Shown in pieces: positions 33,850-45,443 of a stretch of 64,000 bases of DNA. Location: the NCBI GenBank assembly GCA_032622095.1, contig CP136069.1:12172036-12236035 (forward strand). Direction: 5' to 3'. Under the pieces are notes generated by a model, which saw nothing but the letters and a program-made list of their open reading frames with translations, did no database searches and was not told the origin of the DNA. Made by a program: the position numbers and the translations under genes. The stretch comes from Siphonodentalium dalli. Taxonomy: Eukaryota > Mollusca > Scaphopoda > Gadilida > Siphonodentaliidae. Each line of letters begins with the position of its first letter. Position 1 is the first letter of the stretch.

Positions 33850-34128
33850 TTACCCTAGGGTCGATTTGTTGGTTGTTGGTGAGAGATATTTCCTGCCCTT
33901 CGATTGTGATGAACCAAGCATCGCTGATATTGCCAATTTGTCAACCGGCAGAAATGGCAACGCGATGGCTCTTCTGATTAATGGTTTCACGATTGCGCCG
34001 TTGTCATCGAATGTATTCATCCTTCGTGTATTCGTCGCATATTTCATTACACTCTGGCCGAAGTGGAAGAAGCACCCTTGATGATGGCTGTCAAGAAGAA
34101 AAAGTGTCGGTGAATGTCTGAAGCCCAA
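33850..34128 (-). pseudogene. MULE transposase C-terminal fragment
   Basis: The minus strand encodes QGCFFHFGQSVMKYATNTRR, DDNGAIVKPLIRRAIALPFL and PVDKLAISA. This is the segment found just after the catalytic core in Mutator-like (MULE) transposase proteins of invertebrates, where a GC.FHF.Q.V pattern is followed by a short charged stretch and ALPF.P. The DDE core itself is absent; the N-terminal piece lies six bases upstream at 34135-34329. The fragment reads without a break for 92 codons but is too short to be active. Confidence 0.7.
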
Positions 34129-34134
34129 TTCTGC

Positions 34135-34329
34135 TTAGTTTTGATTCAGAAGACCGAAGAATCGCATGTGTGTGTGTTGCCTCTTGTTCGGCACGGAACG
34201 GTATAACGACGATTTCAAACTATAAAATGTTGGTACTTTGTTGGTCAACATTGGCTCGGTTTCGTCGGTTCTAATCGATGCCAATTCTTCTTGGTAGATT
34301 GGTGAAACTGTTTTACGATCATTCCGCAC
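34135..34329 (-). pseudogene. MULE protein N-terminal/linker fragment
   Basis: Encodes IYQEELASIRTDETEP, then VPTFYSLKSSLYRSVPNKR. This matches the linker that joins the FLYWCH-type DNA-binding region to the MULE transposase in animal proteins, with the PTFYSLKSSLYR core. It is directly followed by the C-terminal piece at 33850-34128, so the central transposase has been deleted. A partial second copy of its upstream DNA is at 37530-37592. Confidence 0.6.
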
Positions 34330-35219
34330 TGTACTGTCGATTTCATCTTGTTCAAAGTAGTTATTTTTGCAAATATATTTTCAATCCAAATTTACGACAC
34401 ATACCATCATTCTTATATATTAATTAAATGCAGATATTCTCGAATGTGAAATGGTTTATTGTAGAGAGTTGCGTTCCGAATCGAGAAGTAAATAAGTGCA
34501 ATTGAGCGTTGTTTAGACGGTACGGTTGCTTTGCTTGAGGTTATCGGCGATGCTACATTTCCCCAGTTACCATAGCGCCTGAATACTGAATTATCAGGCT
34601 ATACGCAGCGGAACAAGTCCATAATATAAGTTATCCTGTGCCAGCACTAACAAGATGTCATATTTGTAGTTTGAGATCGGTTATCCTTGCTTTAACAGCA
34701 ATCTACAACAGTCTTAACCATGTGAAATGAGCAATAACTCTTAAAATGCCTTACATATTCCGCAGTTTCGTCAAAAGTCACTTTTACGAAGTAACGGGCA
34801 TATCTATAGATGGACAATGAAACACATTTTTTAAACAGCAGCACCCATTGCGATGGCAATTATTATATTTAAGTGTCAATCGTACATGTATATACCACAC
34901 TATAACCAGTTGCTGAAGGTTCTAGCATTCCATGAAGCAACACAGAGTTGAGGTCGGTACAACCAATATTGATCTATATTGAGTGCATTTCTGTTGAGAC
35001 TGAACTGGCACCACGCCATTAAAATCCCATATCGATAAATATTTAAAACACACTTGTGACTCTGAATAAAGACATGGACATATCCACCAATCGAGACAAA
35101 AGGACGCTCGGTTCTTAATTTCACACTCAGAGTTCAGCCACTGTCTTGTGATCGATTATGACGTAGATTATGGCCTACATTGTTTGTAATTCATCAATAG
35201 ATGGATGGATCGATAAATG
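34330..35219. other. Stretch with no supported gene
   Basis: No domain, array or RNA gene was recognised. Confidence 0.45.
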
Positions 35220-36590
35220 TCACTCAAATGTTGACAGCTCGCCGTGCCCGTTCTGCAGTTCAGCAGATAATCGCGAACGAAAGTTTAACTCAATTGTAAC
35301 GAAGTTAGCAGAGTTTAGGTGGTGCACATGAATTGCAATCAATGGGCCGTAAGCAGGTATATGGATAGAAAACCATTTGGCCGACCTGCACCCCAGTTCA
35401 GCAGTTCAAAATCTCGTTTGAACAGCAGTTCATATCGAGCAGTTCAGCACATTCCTCGAACGCAGTTTGGACGATTTTTAACGAGAATGGTCGGGCATAT
35501 GTTGTGCACATGACTTGTTATTGATGGTCCATAATGAAATACAGAAAGAAAACACGATTTGGCAGACATACACCGCAGTTCAGCAGTTCAAACTCGCGTT
35601 CAGCGCTTTATCGGCAACAGTTCAGCAGATTCTCCAAAACTCAGTTTAAAGGAATTTTAGCGAAGATATTCGGGTGTAGGTGGTGAAAATGACTTGCAAT
35701 GAATGGGCCATAGCCAAATACGTTGCTAGAAAACCATTTGACTTATCTCCACCCCAGTTTAGCAGTTGAAAATCCCACTCAGCAGTTCATATCGAGAAGT
35801 TCAGCAGATTATCACCTAAAATGCTGATGAGCAGATTTCCCGATTTTATTTAACTCAAATATAACGAAGATGGCGGGTTGTAGGTTGTGTACATGACACG
35901 TAATATATGTTTTATATGCCAATATAGGAAGGGTACACATTTTGACCCACCCCCCCCCCCCCCCACAGACATGCCCGTTCAGCAGTTTAAAATCCCGTTC
36001 AGCAGTACGGTACGGCGGCTGCAGTTCAGCAGATTATCGCGAACGCAGTTTAACTCAATTGTAACTAAGTTAGCAGAGTTTATGTGGTGCACATGAATTG
36101 CAATCGATAGGCCATAACCAGGTATATGGATAGAAAACCATTTGGCCGACCTGCACCCCAGTTCAGAAGTTCATATCGAGCAGTTCAGCACATTCCTCGA
36201 ACGCAGTTTGAACGATTTGTTGTGCAAATGACTTTTTTATTTATGGTCCATAATCAAATACAGGAAGAAAACACGCTTTGGCCGACATACACCCCAGTTC
36301 AGCAGTTCAAAATCCCGTTCAGCATTTTATCGGCAACAGTTCAGCAGATTCTCCAAACCCCAGTTTAACAGACTTTTAACGAAGATATTCGGGTGTAGGT
36401 GGTGCAAATGACTTGAAACGGATGGGCCATAACCAGATACGTTGATAGAAAAAACATTTGAATTATCTCCACCCCAACCCCAATTCAGCAGTTCAAAATC
36501 CCGTTCAGCAGTTCATATCGAGCAGTTTGGCAGATTATCACCTACGATGGTGATGAGCAGATTTGCCGATTTAATTGGGGTCGTCCCGTT
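35220..36590 (+). repeat. ~180-bp satellite array, block 1
   Basis: Repeated units contain GATAGAAAACCATTTGGCCG, CACCCCAGTTCAGCAGTTCA, AAATCCCGTTCAGCAGTTCA, TATCGAGCAGTTCAGCAGAT, CGAACGCAGTTTAACTC, and GTGGTGCAAATGACTTG. About seven copies, alternating between two diverged subtypes, with a C run near 35950-35964. Each unit itself contains five or six CAGTTCAGCAG motifs. Confidence 0.88.
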
Positions 36591-36699
36591 TTGCAGACAC
36601 CTATTGTTTTCGGTAAGTTAGGGTAAAGGTGTGAATAATCCTCTTAATGGCTACTTAGGCCTTTCCTAGTTTGTTTGATTGAATTCGGTTTTTTATGCC

Positions 36700-37380
36700 C
36701 TTTTTATTATGAGAAAGAACGGAGGTTTGGGTTGAATTTATGACTGTTTATTAGTTATGGATAATATAAAATACATGCAAATAATAATGACAAAAACATG
36801 AGGTACAAACATTAACGAATTAGAAACTTATAAATGACAACAACATGCTCAATGACCGCATAACTTGGCCATCTCATCCAGGAAATATAATACTATATAT
36901 CTATCTCGCCTGCTACACTATCTTGAAATGAAATCTGGAATTTTCTAAGGCTCGATACTTTCTCTTCTGTGGAGTCACCCATAAAATAATTTTCTGTATC
37001 TTCATATATGTTCCCACAAATACATTTTGGATCATCTGTCAGGAATCGCTCAAACTTATGTGCTTTTAAATCACTACAGCCGAGGCGTATTCTCGCATGT
37101 ACTATCTGTAAAATAAACTGGAATAATTGGATCACCCCGTTTCAGAGTGTATTTCAACAAAGAAATTGATTTTGATATTCCTCATCTAAGCAGTTCCATA
37201 ATCCAGGACCTGATTGAAAGAATGAGTTCAAAAAACTTTTAGTCGGATTTTGAGAGTATACCCAGCTCAAATTATTTGCTATTCTCATTTCGTAGTCACT
37301 AATATCTGATAACCGTCTTGGAATTTGAAGAGAAATATAGTTGTGATATAGTTTTGATAGTAACTGTTGGGTGTGGTTTT
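36700..37380 (-). pseudogene. LINE C-terminal fragment
   Basis: The minus strand from 37380 encodes SLQIPRRLSDISDYEMRIAN, then FFQSGPGLWNCLDEEYQNQF. After a stop or frameshift near 37140 it encodes HARIRLGCSDLKAHKFERFL with CICGNIYEDTENYF. This is the LINE C-terminal segment with the RLGCS.L..H.F..... C.CG...E...YF zinc-knuckle-like pattern. The last Cys-Pro is lost and the frame ends at 36893. The DNA to about 36700 is probably its 3' untranslated tail. Confidence 0.75.
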
Positions 37381-37529
37381 AGCAAAAATCGATTATTGGA
37401 ACCTTTACACTGGGTATAGTCTATATTGGTATTTTAGTAATTTTCCCCAGGGGGCTGTGGTGGTATATACCCCGTTTCCTTGTAAAGTAAAGTATGACTT
37501 GTCCCCCTGATCGCACCACTGATGGACCT

Positions 37530-37592
37530 CAACTTCTTGGTAGATTGATGAAACTGTTTACAATCATTCCGCACTGTCGATTTCAGGTTTGT
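37530..37592 (-). pseudogene. Second MULE-related scrap
   Basis: CTTCTTGGTAGATTGATGAA followed by CAATCATTCCGCACTGTCG matches 34288-34345 at about 90%, i.e. the DNA around the start of the MULE N-terminal fragment. No coding use remains. Confidence 0.65.
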
Positions 37593-37599
37593 AACAACA

Positions 37600-38170
37600 T
37601 GTCCACATTAACTTTGTTAAAATCCGTTATATGGTTATGAGGAGTTCCCGCTGAATTAGTAGCATTAAATTAGTAGCACAACAAACCCAATGAATATTTT
37701 CCAACGCCGTGATCTGATCTTTATTTGTTGCCGTCGTAGATGAGATGCCTGTCGCCCCCTTTTTTGTTATTATTATTTTATTTTTTTGGCCCCTGCCGTT
37801 TGGATTTAAAAAAATAAAATAAATAAACGATGTGTTATCTAGAGAATTTGTCTTTTTTATTTATGAAAGATTGTCCATAGTCCAGTCCTTGTATACAAAA
37901 ATATGTACGCTAGTTAGTGTAACTTACAAGTGACAACAGTATAAACACGTTTAATGTGGCCTGGACACAACACTAAATATTCACGATGAACATTAGTTAG
38001 TGTAACTTACATATGCGCGAAAAACAAGTGACAACAGTTACCGTGGCCTTAGTTTTAACAAGTTGGCCTGGACACAACACTTAACTTGGATCGGCCTAAT
38101 TGCCAGCGTTGTAACAACACAGCCGGTCGCACCTTGAGTTAATCCCCTGCCGCATGTCTGCAAAGTGAGA
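37600..38170. other. Stretch between satellite blocks
   Basis: No gene. A duplicated phrase, TTAGTGTAACTTAC with AAGTGACAACAGT and GGCCTGGACACAACACT, appears near 37915-37970 and 38000-38080. Confidence 0.5.
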
Positions 38171-39310
38171 CCAACCCATTTAATTTAACTCAAATATAAC
38201 GACGATGGCGGGTTGTAGGTTGTGTAACTGACACGTAATATATGTTTTATATGCCAATACAGGAAGGGTACACATTTTGACTGCCCGCCATACCCGTTCA
38301 GCAGTTCAAAATTCCGTTCAGCAGTACGGCGGCTGCAGTTCATCAGATTATCGCGAACGGAGTAAGCAAAGTTTAGGTGGTGCAAATGACTTGTAATTGA
38401 TGGGCCAGGAAGGGGGCACATTTTGAATGGCCGTTCACAGTTCAAAATCCCGTTCAGCAGTACGGCGGCTGCAGTTCGGTAGATTATCGCGAACGCAGTT
38501 TAACTCAATTGTAACGAAGTTAGCAGAGTGCATGTGGTGCAAATGACTGGTGTAATTAATGGGCCATAACCATGTACATGAATAGAAAACCATTTGGAAT
38601 ACGTCCACCCCTGTTCAGCAGTTCAAAAGCTCGTTCTGCAGTTCATATCGAGCATTTCAGCTGATTCCCAGAATGCATTGTAACCGATTTTAACGAGCAT
38701 AGTCTGGTATATAAATGACTTTTTAGCGATGTAACATAAGGAATTATCACCTAAAATGCTGATCAGCAAATTTCCCGTTTTTAGTTTAACTCAAATATAA
38801 CGACGATGGCGGGTTGTAGGTTGTGTAAATGGCACGTAATATATGTGTTATATGCCAGTAGAGGAAGGGGATTCAGTTTGACCGCCCGCCATGGCCGTTC
38901 ATCAGTCCAAATCCCGTTCAGCAGAACGGCGGCTGCAGTTCAGCAGATTATCTCGAACGCAGTTTAACTCAATTGTAACGGAGTAAGCAAAGTTTAGGTG
39001 GTGCAAATGACTTGTAATTGATGGGCCATAACCAGGTGCATGAATAGAAAACTATTTGGCCGACCTCCACCCCAGTTCAGTAGTTCAAAGTCCCGTTCAG
39101 CAGTTCATTTCGAGTAGTTCAGCAGATTCCCCGAATGCAGTTTAACCGATTTTTAACTACGATATTCGGGTATATAATGACTTATTTTTTATCGATGGAA
39201 CATAATGAATTACAGTAAGAAAACACGATTTGGCCGACAGTCACCCCAGTTCAGCAGTTCAAAATCCCGTTCAGCGCTTTATCTGGAGCACTTCAGCAGA
39301 TTCTGACTGC
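38171..39310 (+). repeat. ~180-bp satellite array, block 2
   Basis: Six or seven further copies of the satellite of block 1 (GGCCATAACCAGGTACATGA type, CAGTTCAGCAGTTCAAAATC, CGGCGGCTGCAGTTCAGCAG). The two diverged subtypes again alternate, which suggests a higher-order unit of about 400-500 bp. Confidence 0.85.
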
Positions 39311-39720
39311 TTCCGATAAAGTGCTGAACGGGATTTTGAACTGCTGAACCGGGGTGTAGGACGGTCAAATCGTGTTTTCGTCTTGTATTTCATTATGGAC
39401 CATCAATAGAAAATCATTTGCACCCGACTATCCTCGTTAAAATAGTTTAAACTGCGTTCGGGAAATTCTATCCATGTACCTGGTTATGAACCATCGATAA
39501 TATGTCATTTTCATCACCTATACCTGAATATCTTTGTTAAAAATCAGTTAAACTGAGTTTTGGAGATTCTGCTGAACTGCCCCAAACTGCTAAACGGGAT
39601 TTTGAACTGCTGAACTGGGATGGATGTCAGCCAAATGGTTTTCTATCAATGAACCTGGATATGGCCCATCGATTACAGGCCATTTGCACCACATAAACTC
39701 TGCTAAATATGCATGCAGCT
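39311..39720 (-). repeat. Inverted satellite block 3
   Basis: The same satellite in reverse orientation (GATTTTGAACTGCTGAAC..GGGGTG), directly abutting block 2 at a head-to-head junction near 39305-39315. Two to three diverged copies. Confidence 0.85.
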
Positions 39721-40385
39721 ATCGGTGTCGAAATACAACACCCTATCTTGGAGTTTTTCTAAAACTTTATAAAAGTGGTTCTATAATATCGGTTTTATTT
39801 TCATAGCTGAATAATATGATGCTTTGATGGTGATATTTTTTATCAGTTAGTAGTTCAAAACATCTGGACCAATAACATTAATAATTGATAAAGAATGTTA
39901 TAATATCCATATTTATATAACTACTGGAAGCATCTCCCGATCATAATGAGTTAGGGGTGGGCGGCATAATCGATTGCACATATACAATTGGGACATTATA
40001 TTAATCAAAATAACTCCTATACAAATCATTTATAAATCAGATGATTTATTGAAGTTACGTCTACATAAAATAACACTTCCTGAAACGACATATATGTCAT
40101 TCTACTCCTCAACCGATAGACGACATATATGTCGTTCTACTCGCAAAAGGGTTAAGGGTAAAGACAAATCTTTTCCCATTTTTAGTAAGAATATTATGTT
40201 GTGCATTTTTCAACATAATTATGCCAAACATGGGGATAATGTGCCTCTGAAAATCACGTAAAAAGCTTTGATATTCCCCGGATCTAATTTCTTTATTTCA
40301 GACAATTTGTGTTTGTGGAACCACAGGATGTTTTCATTTCCAAATCAGAATCCTTAAATCGTTTAGAAATAAGGGATTTCACATT
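39721..40385. other. Stretch with no supported gene
   Basis: A CGACATATATGTC-type palindromic phrase occurs twice near 40086 and 40121. Nothing else is recognised. Confidence 0.45.
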
Positions 40386-40637
40386 ACACAATTCCGCATA
40401 CATGTAAGCTCCATATCATCATAGAGAACTTGCGACTTGTGAGAATCATCGTCAACATCATTGACAACTTCTTCGTTTTTTATCTCCATGCTATCGTATG
40501 CATCATTTAACTGCTGCAGTATATCACGTACAACTTCGAGCTCATAATCGGAATAGCAATCTCGTAGTCGGTTGTTGATCCTGGTAAAGCCCTTGCATTC
40601 CCACGCTAATTCCGTTTGTGATTCAGCAAAGCTTCAT
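40386..40637 (-). pseudogene. BEL/Pao-like gag N-terminal fragment
   Basis: The minus strand reads FTRINNRLRDCYSDYELEVV, then RDILQQLNDAYDSMEIKNEE and HKSQVLYDDMEL before a stop. It aligns residue for residue with the start of the gag at 55504-55700 (FRDCYESEERSVLQDIITDL ... AYGILESRNDDVLEDTKE ... KVLMIDIE). It is a stranded piece of about 75 codons with no flanking LTR seen. The match to the other copy in the window is the main evidence. Confidence 0.7.
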
Positions 40638-41929
40638 CCATCCCTTGTGTTGAAATGTTTCGGGAGTCGATCAGATGCTCAACACCATGGTTGTTTAACA
40701 CTACGTTTCAACTTGAGAATATAAAGGACACAAATCAGTAAGAATACAGAAATTCCGAGAACATATATGACAATTAATGTTAATGAATATGACCACCTCA
40801 CACGGAAGTGGCTCAAAACGCTCACACATATGCAACCAGCAAGCATAACTGTACTACATCACATAAAACGGACGCATATGGCCACACGCACGCGATATAT
40901 TAATCAACACCTCACATTCAAATGGCTATATACAAACACTCAATGCAAACAATCACACAATATACCATTTCACAGGCAAATGAATAAATGTACATTCATA
41001 CAAACGGAATGAGAACGTATCAAACTAATGGGAAATTATTCGATGCACATGAATCTGGAAAAACAGTGAATGTCATAACAAGTTCCTCAAAACCATTTGA
41101 TATAAGTCTCTGTCATTTGAGATAATGTATTTACACAAACTCCAACATGCTATCCAAGCACAGACGAAGTCCATTCAGTCAGATATGAAAATTCAATCTA
41201 CAAGTTTTCCAGATTGCAATGTCACAAAGAGACCTTCACCAAAATACTCACACATTGGCGGGCACTGATGATGCAATACACATGGATAGTTGATCAGAAG
41301 AGGTGAAGAGAGGGTTGTTGGGTGTGAGAGTCAGTGGCGGTCAGAACACGGACGAAGGATCAGAAACGACCATAGTTTGCGCGCGAACACCTTGTAGATT
41401 CAGTAAAAGTTGGTCTTAAGCAGTAGGGTACATCACAGCGCGATTACTAAACTTCAGACCGGACATTAATTTCTCAAATAACATGACTCATGTGTTCGCA
41501 TATGAATGGGCAACTGAACAAAGTGTAACCCGATTCCGTGCCTTGGGTATAGCAAACTATCACAACGTGATACACATAATAGGGAACAAAATGAGTGGGG
41601 TGCAGTTAATTCCCAGTGGGTGCAAGGGTACCCCTATTAGCTCCCGGACTAGATACGCGTATTGTTTGATAGTGTATCGTGATGCATTCAATTCACGGTG
41701 AAACGTTACAGTCCTATCTGCAACCAACATGTATCGGAGAAAAATTAGAGGCATGTTTAGAATCGCTTCTAGATTGGATGTTTCTGATAACGTTATAAAC
41801 GATTCTCTATGAAATCCATTGTTAGAATGCAGTATTTGTTTTTGTTTATGATTTTCGGATACCCGTGCTTTTTTCAACTATATGTCGCAACTCATTTTAA
41901 GTCAACTGTACTTCGCAATGTTTGAGCTA
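40638..41929. other. Stretch with no supported gene
   Basis: Overlapping open frames of 72 (41483-41701, plus) and 105 codons (41560-41877, minus) show no family features. Nothing else is named. Confidence 0.45.
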
Positions 41930-43520
41930 AATTGCCATGGGTTTTTATCCGTTATATGTGAACGTGTGTACGTCTGTCGACAATTTCCATTAGCACGGTG
42001 TACAATACCGTTGGTCTGATCGTTGTAAAATGTATCGTGGCTGTTGACAGTTACACACATATGGGAACGAGTCATTCGGCCCCCAATAAATATTGACGTC
42101 AGCGTCATCTTGTATTCTATACGCTTTGTATAACTAATTCATTCGGCACACCACACAGGTCACATCTCTTATGCAATCGTCACTAACTTTCATACGCATC
42201 TTTGGGTTGACCTCTAGATTGGACCAATCATGTATCCCCAAATTCCAGCAGCCATCTTGTATTTTGCTCTTTGCATGTCTATATCATTCGGCACAACATA
42301 CAGGCCACATCACTCACCAGATCGTTATATGATGGAAATACCGAACTTCATATGGGTATTCAGGCTAACCTTCATTGGCATTAATACATTAAATTACCCC
42401 TTTCTCAGGTTAGCTACAGTGTAAGTGACACTTTTATTATCGAATTAAGTATGAAGAACAAAATACGCATTATATTTATTGGCACCCATATGTGGCCCCA
42501 ATATACAAACTATACATGTTAGAGTCGGCGGAAGTAACCATGCTACGTATGCTAACAATTGCCCATCAGTTCGTACGCGTCCGTGTCTATCAGTCTAGTG
42601 ATGACACGTGATCATATACTCTAGTGGCGTGACCGACATTCAGTGTTCTGTTAGCTGCACATCACACATGTTACATCGATTGTTATTGATGTTCATAAAG
42701 ATGTTTTCCCTTAAGAACCAGTACATTTAATTGAGTGAACGCACGATCAGAGATCGATAACCAATGTTCAGCTCAACTGGACGATGTTGGCGTCTGTCGT
42801 CCGTCTGTGCGTGTGTCGACAATTTATGTTAGCACACCCTACGTGTCACATCCCTCATTCGATCATCACCAAACTTCATATGGATGTTTGGGGTGAACTC
42901 CAGATGGTAGCCATCGATTATTTCCAAAATTCGTTAAAAGACGGCCGCAGCAGCCATCTTCGATTTCAAATTTGAATCTATTGAAATACCCTGAATTCCG
43001 CATTTATTGGAGAATTGTTTTGAAAAATTTCAGGCATGTTTAACATCACCTGTATGGGATTATGAAAAAATTCATGACAAACTTCTTTGGCTCACCCTAC
43101 AGTCCTCATCCCTTATCCATTCATCGCCATACTTCATATGAGTCTTCATTTTGTCAGAATGTTATTAACAATATGGCTGACAGCGTCCATCTTGAATTTT
43201 ACTCATTGTATGACTAAAACCTTCGGCACACCGTTCATGTTACCTCCCTCATCCGATCACCACGCCTTACATGTTACCTCCCTCATCCGATCACCACACC
43301 TTACAGGTTACCTCCCTCATCCGATCACCACACCTTACAGGTACCTCCCTCATCCGATCACCACTAAACACCAACCAGATCGCCGGGACGATTATAATTT
43401 TTTCCCAATATTCGTTACACTGATAGCCGTCAGCAGCCATCTGATATTTCAAACGTGACTCCATTGACACGCATTGGAGTTTTTAATTTGCAGGAATGTT
43501 TAGGATCACTTCCAGATTGG
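41930..43520 (+). repeat. Degenerate ~200-300-bp tandem repeats
   Basis: Old copies share phrases in the same order: GTCTGTCGACAATTT, TTCGGCACACC..AGGTCACATC, CGATCATCACCAAACTTCAT, ATGGGT..TTTGGGGTGA, TCCAGATTGG, CAGCAGCCATCTTG..TTTC, and CAGGAATGTTTA. They are visible near 41960, 42130, 42275, 42790, 43090 and 43220. They give rise to His/Ile/Phe-rich open frames that are not genes. Confidence 0.75.
43235..43365 (+). repeat. Four tandem ~34-bp repeats
   Basis: TTACCTCCCTCATCCGATCA followed by CCACACCTTACAGG repeats four times with one or two changes per copy. It is a local expansion within the larger degenerate repeats. Confidence 0.9.
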
Positions 43521-44169
43521 AGCTGTCGCCTACCTTGGAGAAACAGAACTCGCTTGATGGTCTTATAATTTACCAACTTAGGGACGTTGATAATACCAAG
43601 ATAACACAGCCTTGGGGAAATATAGTATTGAGTTTCAAGTATACGAGGTTGTATTATTGATTTTCACCTCCGCGATCAACGTGGGAATAATGATCTATGG
43701 GATTATCGATGGGTGTACGATTTCTGTTAACCCTTCGCCGGTACGCTAACTTCAGCGGGACGAAATGGCATGTTATGTTGGGGTTCGTGGTTCAAACCAT
43801 GCACGGACGTGTGTAAATAAATATTCGGATGGAGTTCACAGAGAGAAGTTGCCTTTTATAAATTAAGGGTATCCACACGGAAAGACGTTATGGCAGTATG
43901 CACTGCAGCTGCAAATTTCACGCATGGCCATAATGGGTCGATGTGTCTCATTATCATTATGCATTCAAAAGTTCCACAGTTCATAATGTTCCGATTTATG
44001 CTCGAGCTATGTAGTAAAGCAAGCAGACAACAAGTTTCAATCGATATATATGTCGTTGGATTGACCATTTCTAACGTATGGGATATTCGCAATCATTCAA
44101 GAAATTCAACCCTTTTGGTGTGCACATATAATTTTCCAGACTCGTAAATATTGCCTTGTGCTAGGAGGT
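43521..44169. other. Stretch with no supported gene
   Basis: Overlapping open frames around 43856-44147 on both strands have no recognisable motif. Confidence 0.45.
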
Positions 44170-45443
44170 TGAAGAACATTCGGGTATCACACATGGATTT
44201 ATTCTTGGACCTTTCTTATTCCTGACATATAAAAATGACATGACAACGACCATACAATCCTTGTTGTACTTGTTTTTTCACTGCACAACCACCATTCGAA
44301 GACAGCTCGCGGGAACTATTCGAAGATTTGGATAGAGTATCTTGCTGATCGAAACAATGGTTGGTTACATTCAATGCAGACAAAACAAAATATATGGCGT
44401 TTTCGCTCACTCCTCCTCCGATCATTTGGATCTTGATCTTGACGATCGCGACATTGAACAAGTAGCTTGCCACAAAAATCTTGGAATTTCTATACAATCA
44501 AATCTTCATTGGGACACTCATATCAATGAAATATGCAGTCGAGTGGCAACCAGACTGTCACAACTAAGGAGAATACAATTTCTTGTAAATAGACAAACCC
44601 TCGAAATAATGTTCAAAACTTATGTACTCCCGATTCTGGAATACGGAGACGTTGTCTGTGACATCGCCCCCATCCTCCGGAAACTCGACCGCCTCTATGT
44701 TGATGCCGATAGAATAGTAAGTGGCGTGACACGTTCGGTATCAGATGAGAGAGTATTATTCGACCTCGGGTGGGCTCCCCTTAAAGAAAGACGAAACCTT
44801 TATAAAATGCATACCTGGAACAAAATAGTAACCAATCATGTCCCAGACTACCTCACAAATTTACTACCCCATACTGTTAGTGAAGCTTCTCAGAAACCCA
44901 TTGCGATATATAAAATACTTCACTAATGCAGCCCGTTTCAAATCGAGTTTCATCCCGTCCATGATCGATGAATGGAATTTATCATGCAAAACCACTACCG
45001 ACAACAAAAAAACTTACTGACCCCTCATCAGAACCAACTAAAGATGGAATCATAAATAACATGTATAAAACTTTTTTTGCAAACAAGAAATTACTATAAA
45101 ATCCCCATCATACTATAACGCTGGCCAGAGGAAACTAAACATACTGCACTATAGACCCAGAAATAACTGAAGTGATCTAAACTTCGACAAACATGAAAAT
45201 TACATCTCGGCTCAACTATCATGTAGTTGTTGTCATCCATGTGAAGACGCTAACCATTTTTTCTTCAGTTGTCCTTGGTACGCAGACTCCAGAGAACTTG
45301 TGTGGGCAAGGTTGGATGAACTTAATGTATCTATCGTCTCTGAAAAAGATCTCCTGTTCGGCATCCCTCACTATAGTGAAACAATAAATACGAGCATTTT
45401 CGAGAGTGTCCATTCATTTATTTCTTCGACAGACCGCTTCTCA
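44170..45443 (+). pseudogene. LINE reverse transcriptase, 3' half (different family)
   Basis: A decayed non-LTR reverse transcriptase on the plus strand. Near 44170-44345, in two frames, come HSGITHGFILGPFLF, a damaged FADD-box region and KQWLVTFNAD. The longest intact stretch (44342-44926) has CHKNLGISIQSNLHWDTHIN, QLRRIQFLVNRQTLEIMFKT, YVLPILEYGDVVCD, and LGWAPLKERRNLYKMHTW with NHVPDYLTNLLP. After frameshifts come FIPSMIDEWN (about 44955) and a CCHC-like end, CEDANHFFFSCPWYADSREL (near 45232), running to a stop near 45443. It differs clearly from the LINE at 25-31 kb (LEYGDVVCD against VEYCHSVWN), so at least two LINE lineages are present. Confidence 0.85.

Noticed and set aside
43235-43365. 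Possible CRISPR-like array of regular repeats
   Set aside because: The units are contiguous with no unique spacers; plain tandem repeat in animal DNA.
43755-43800. tRNA-like B box (GGTTCAAACCA)
   Set aside because: No cloverleaf could be built around it.
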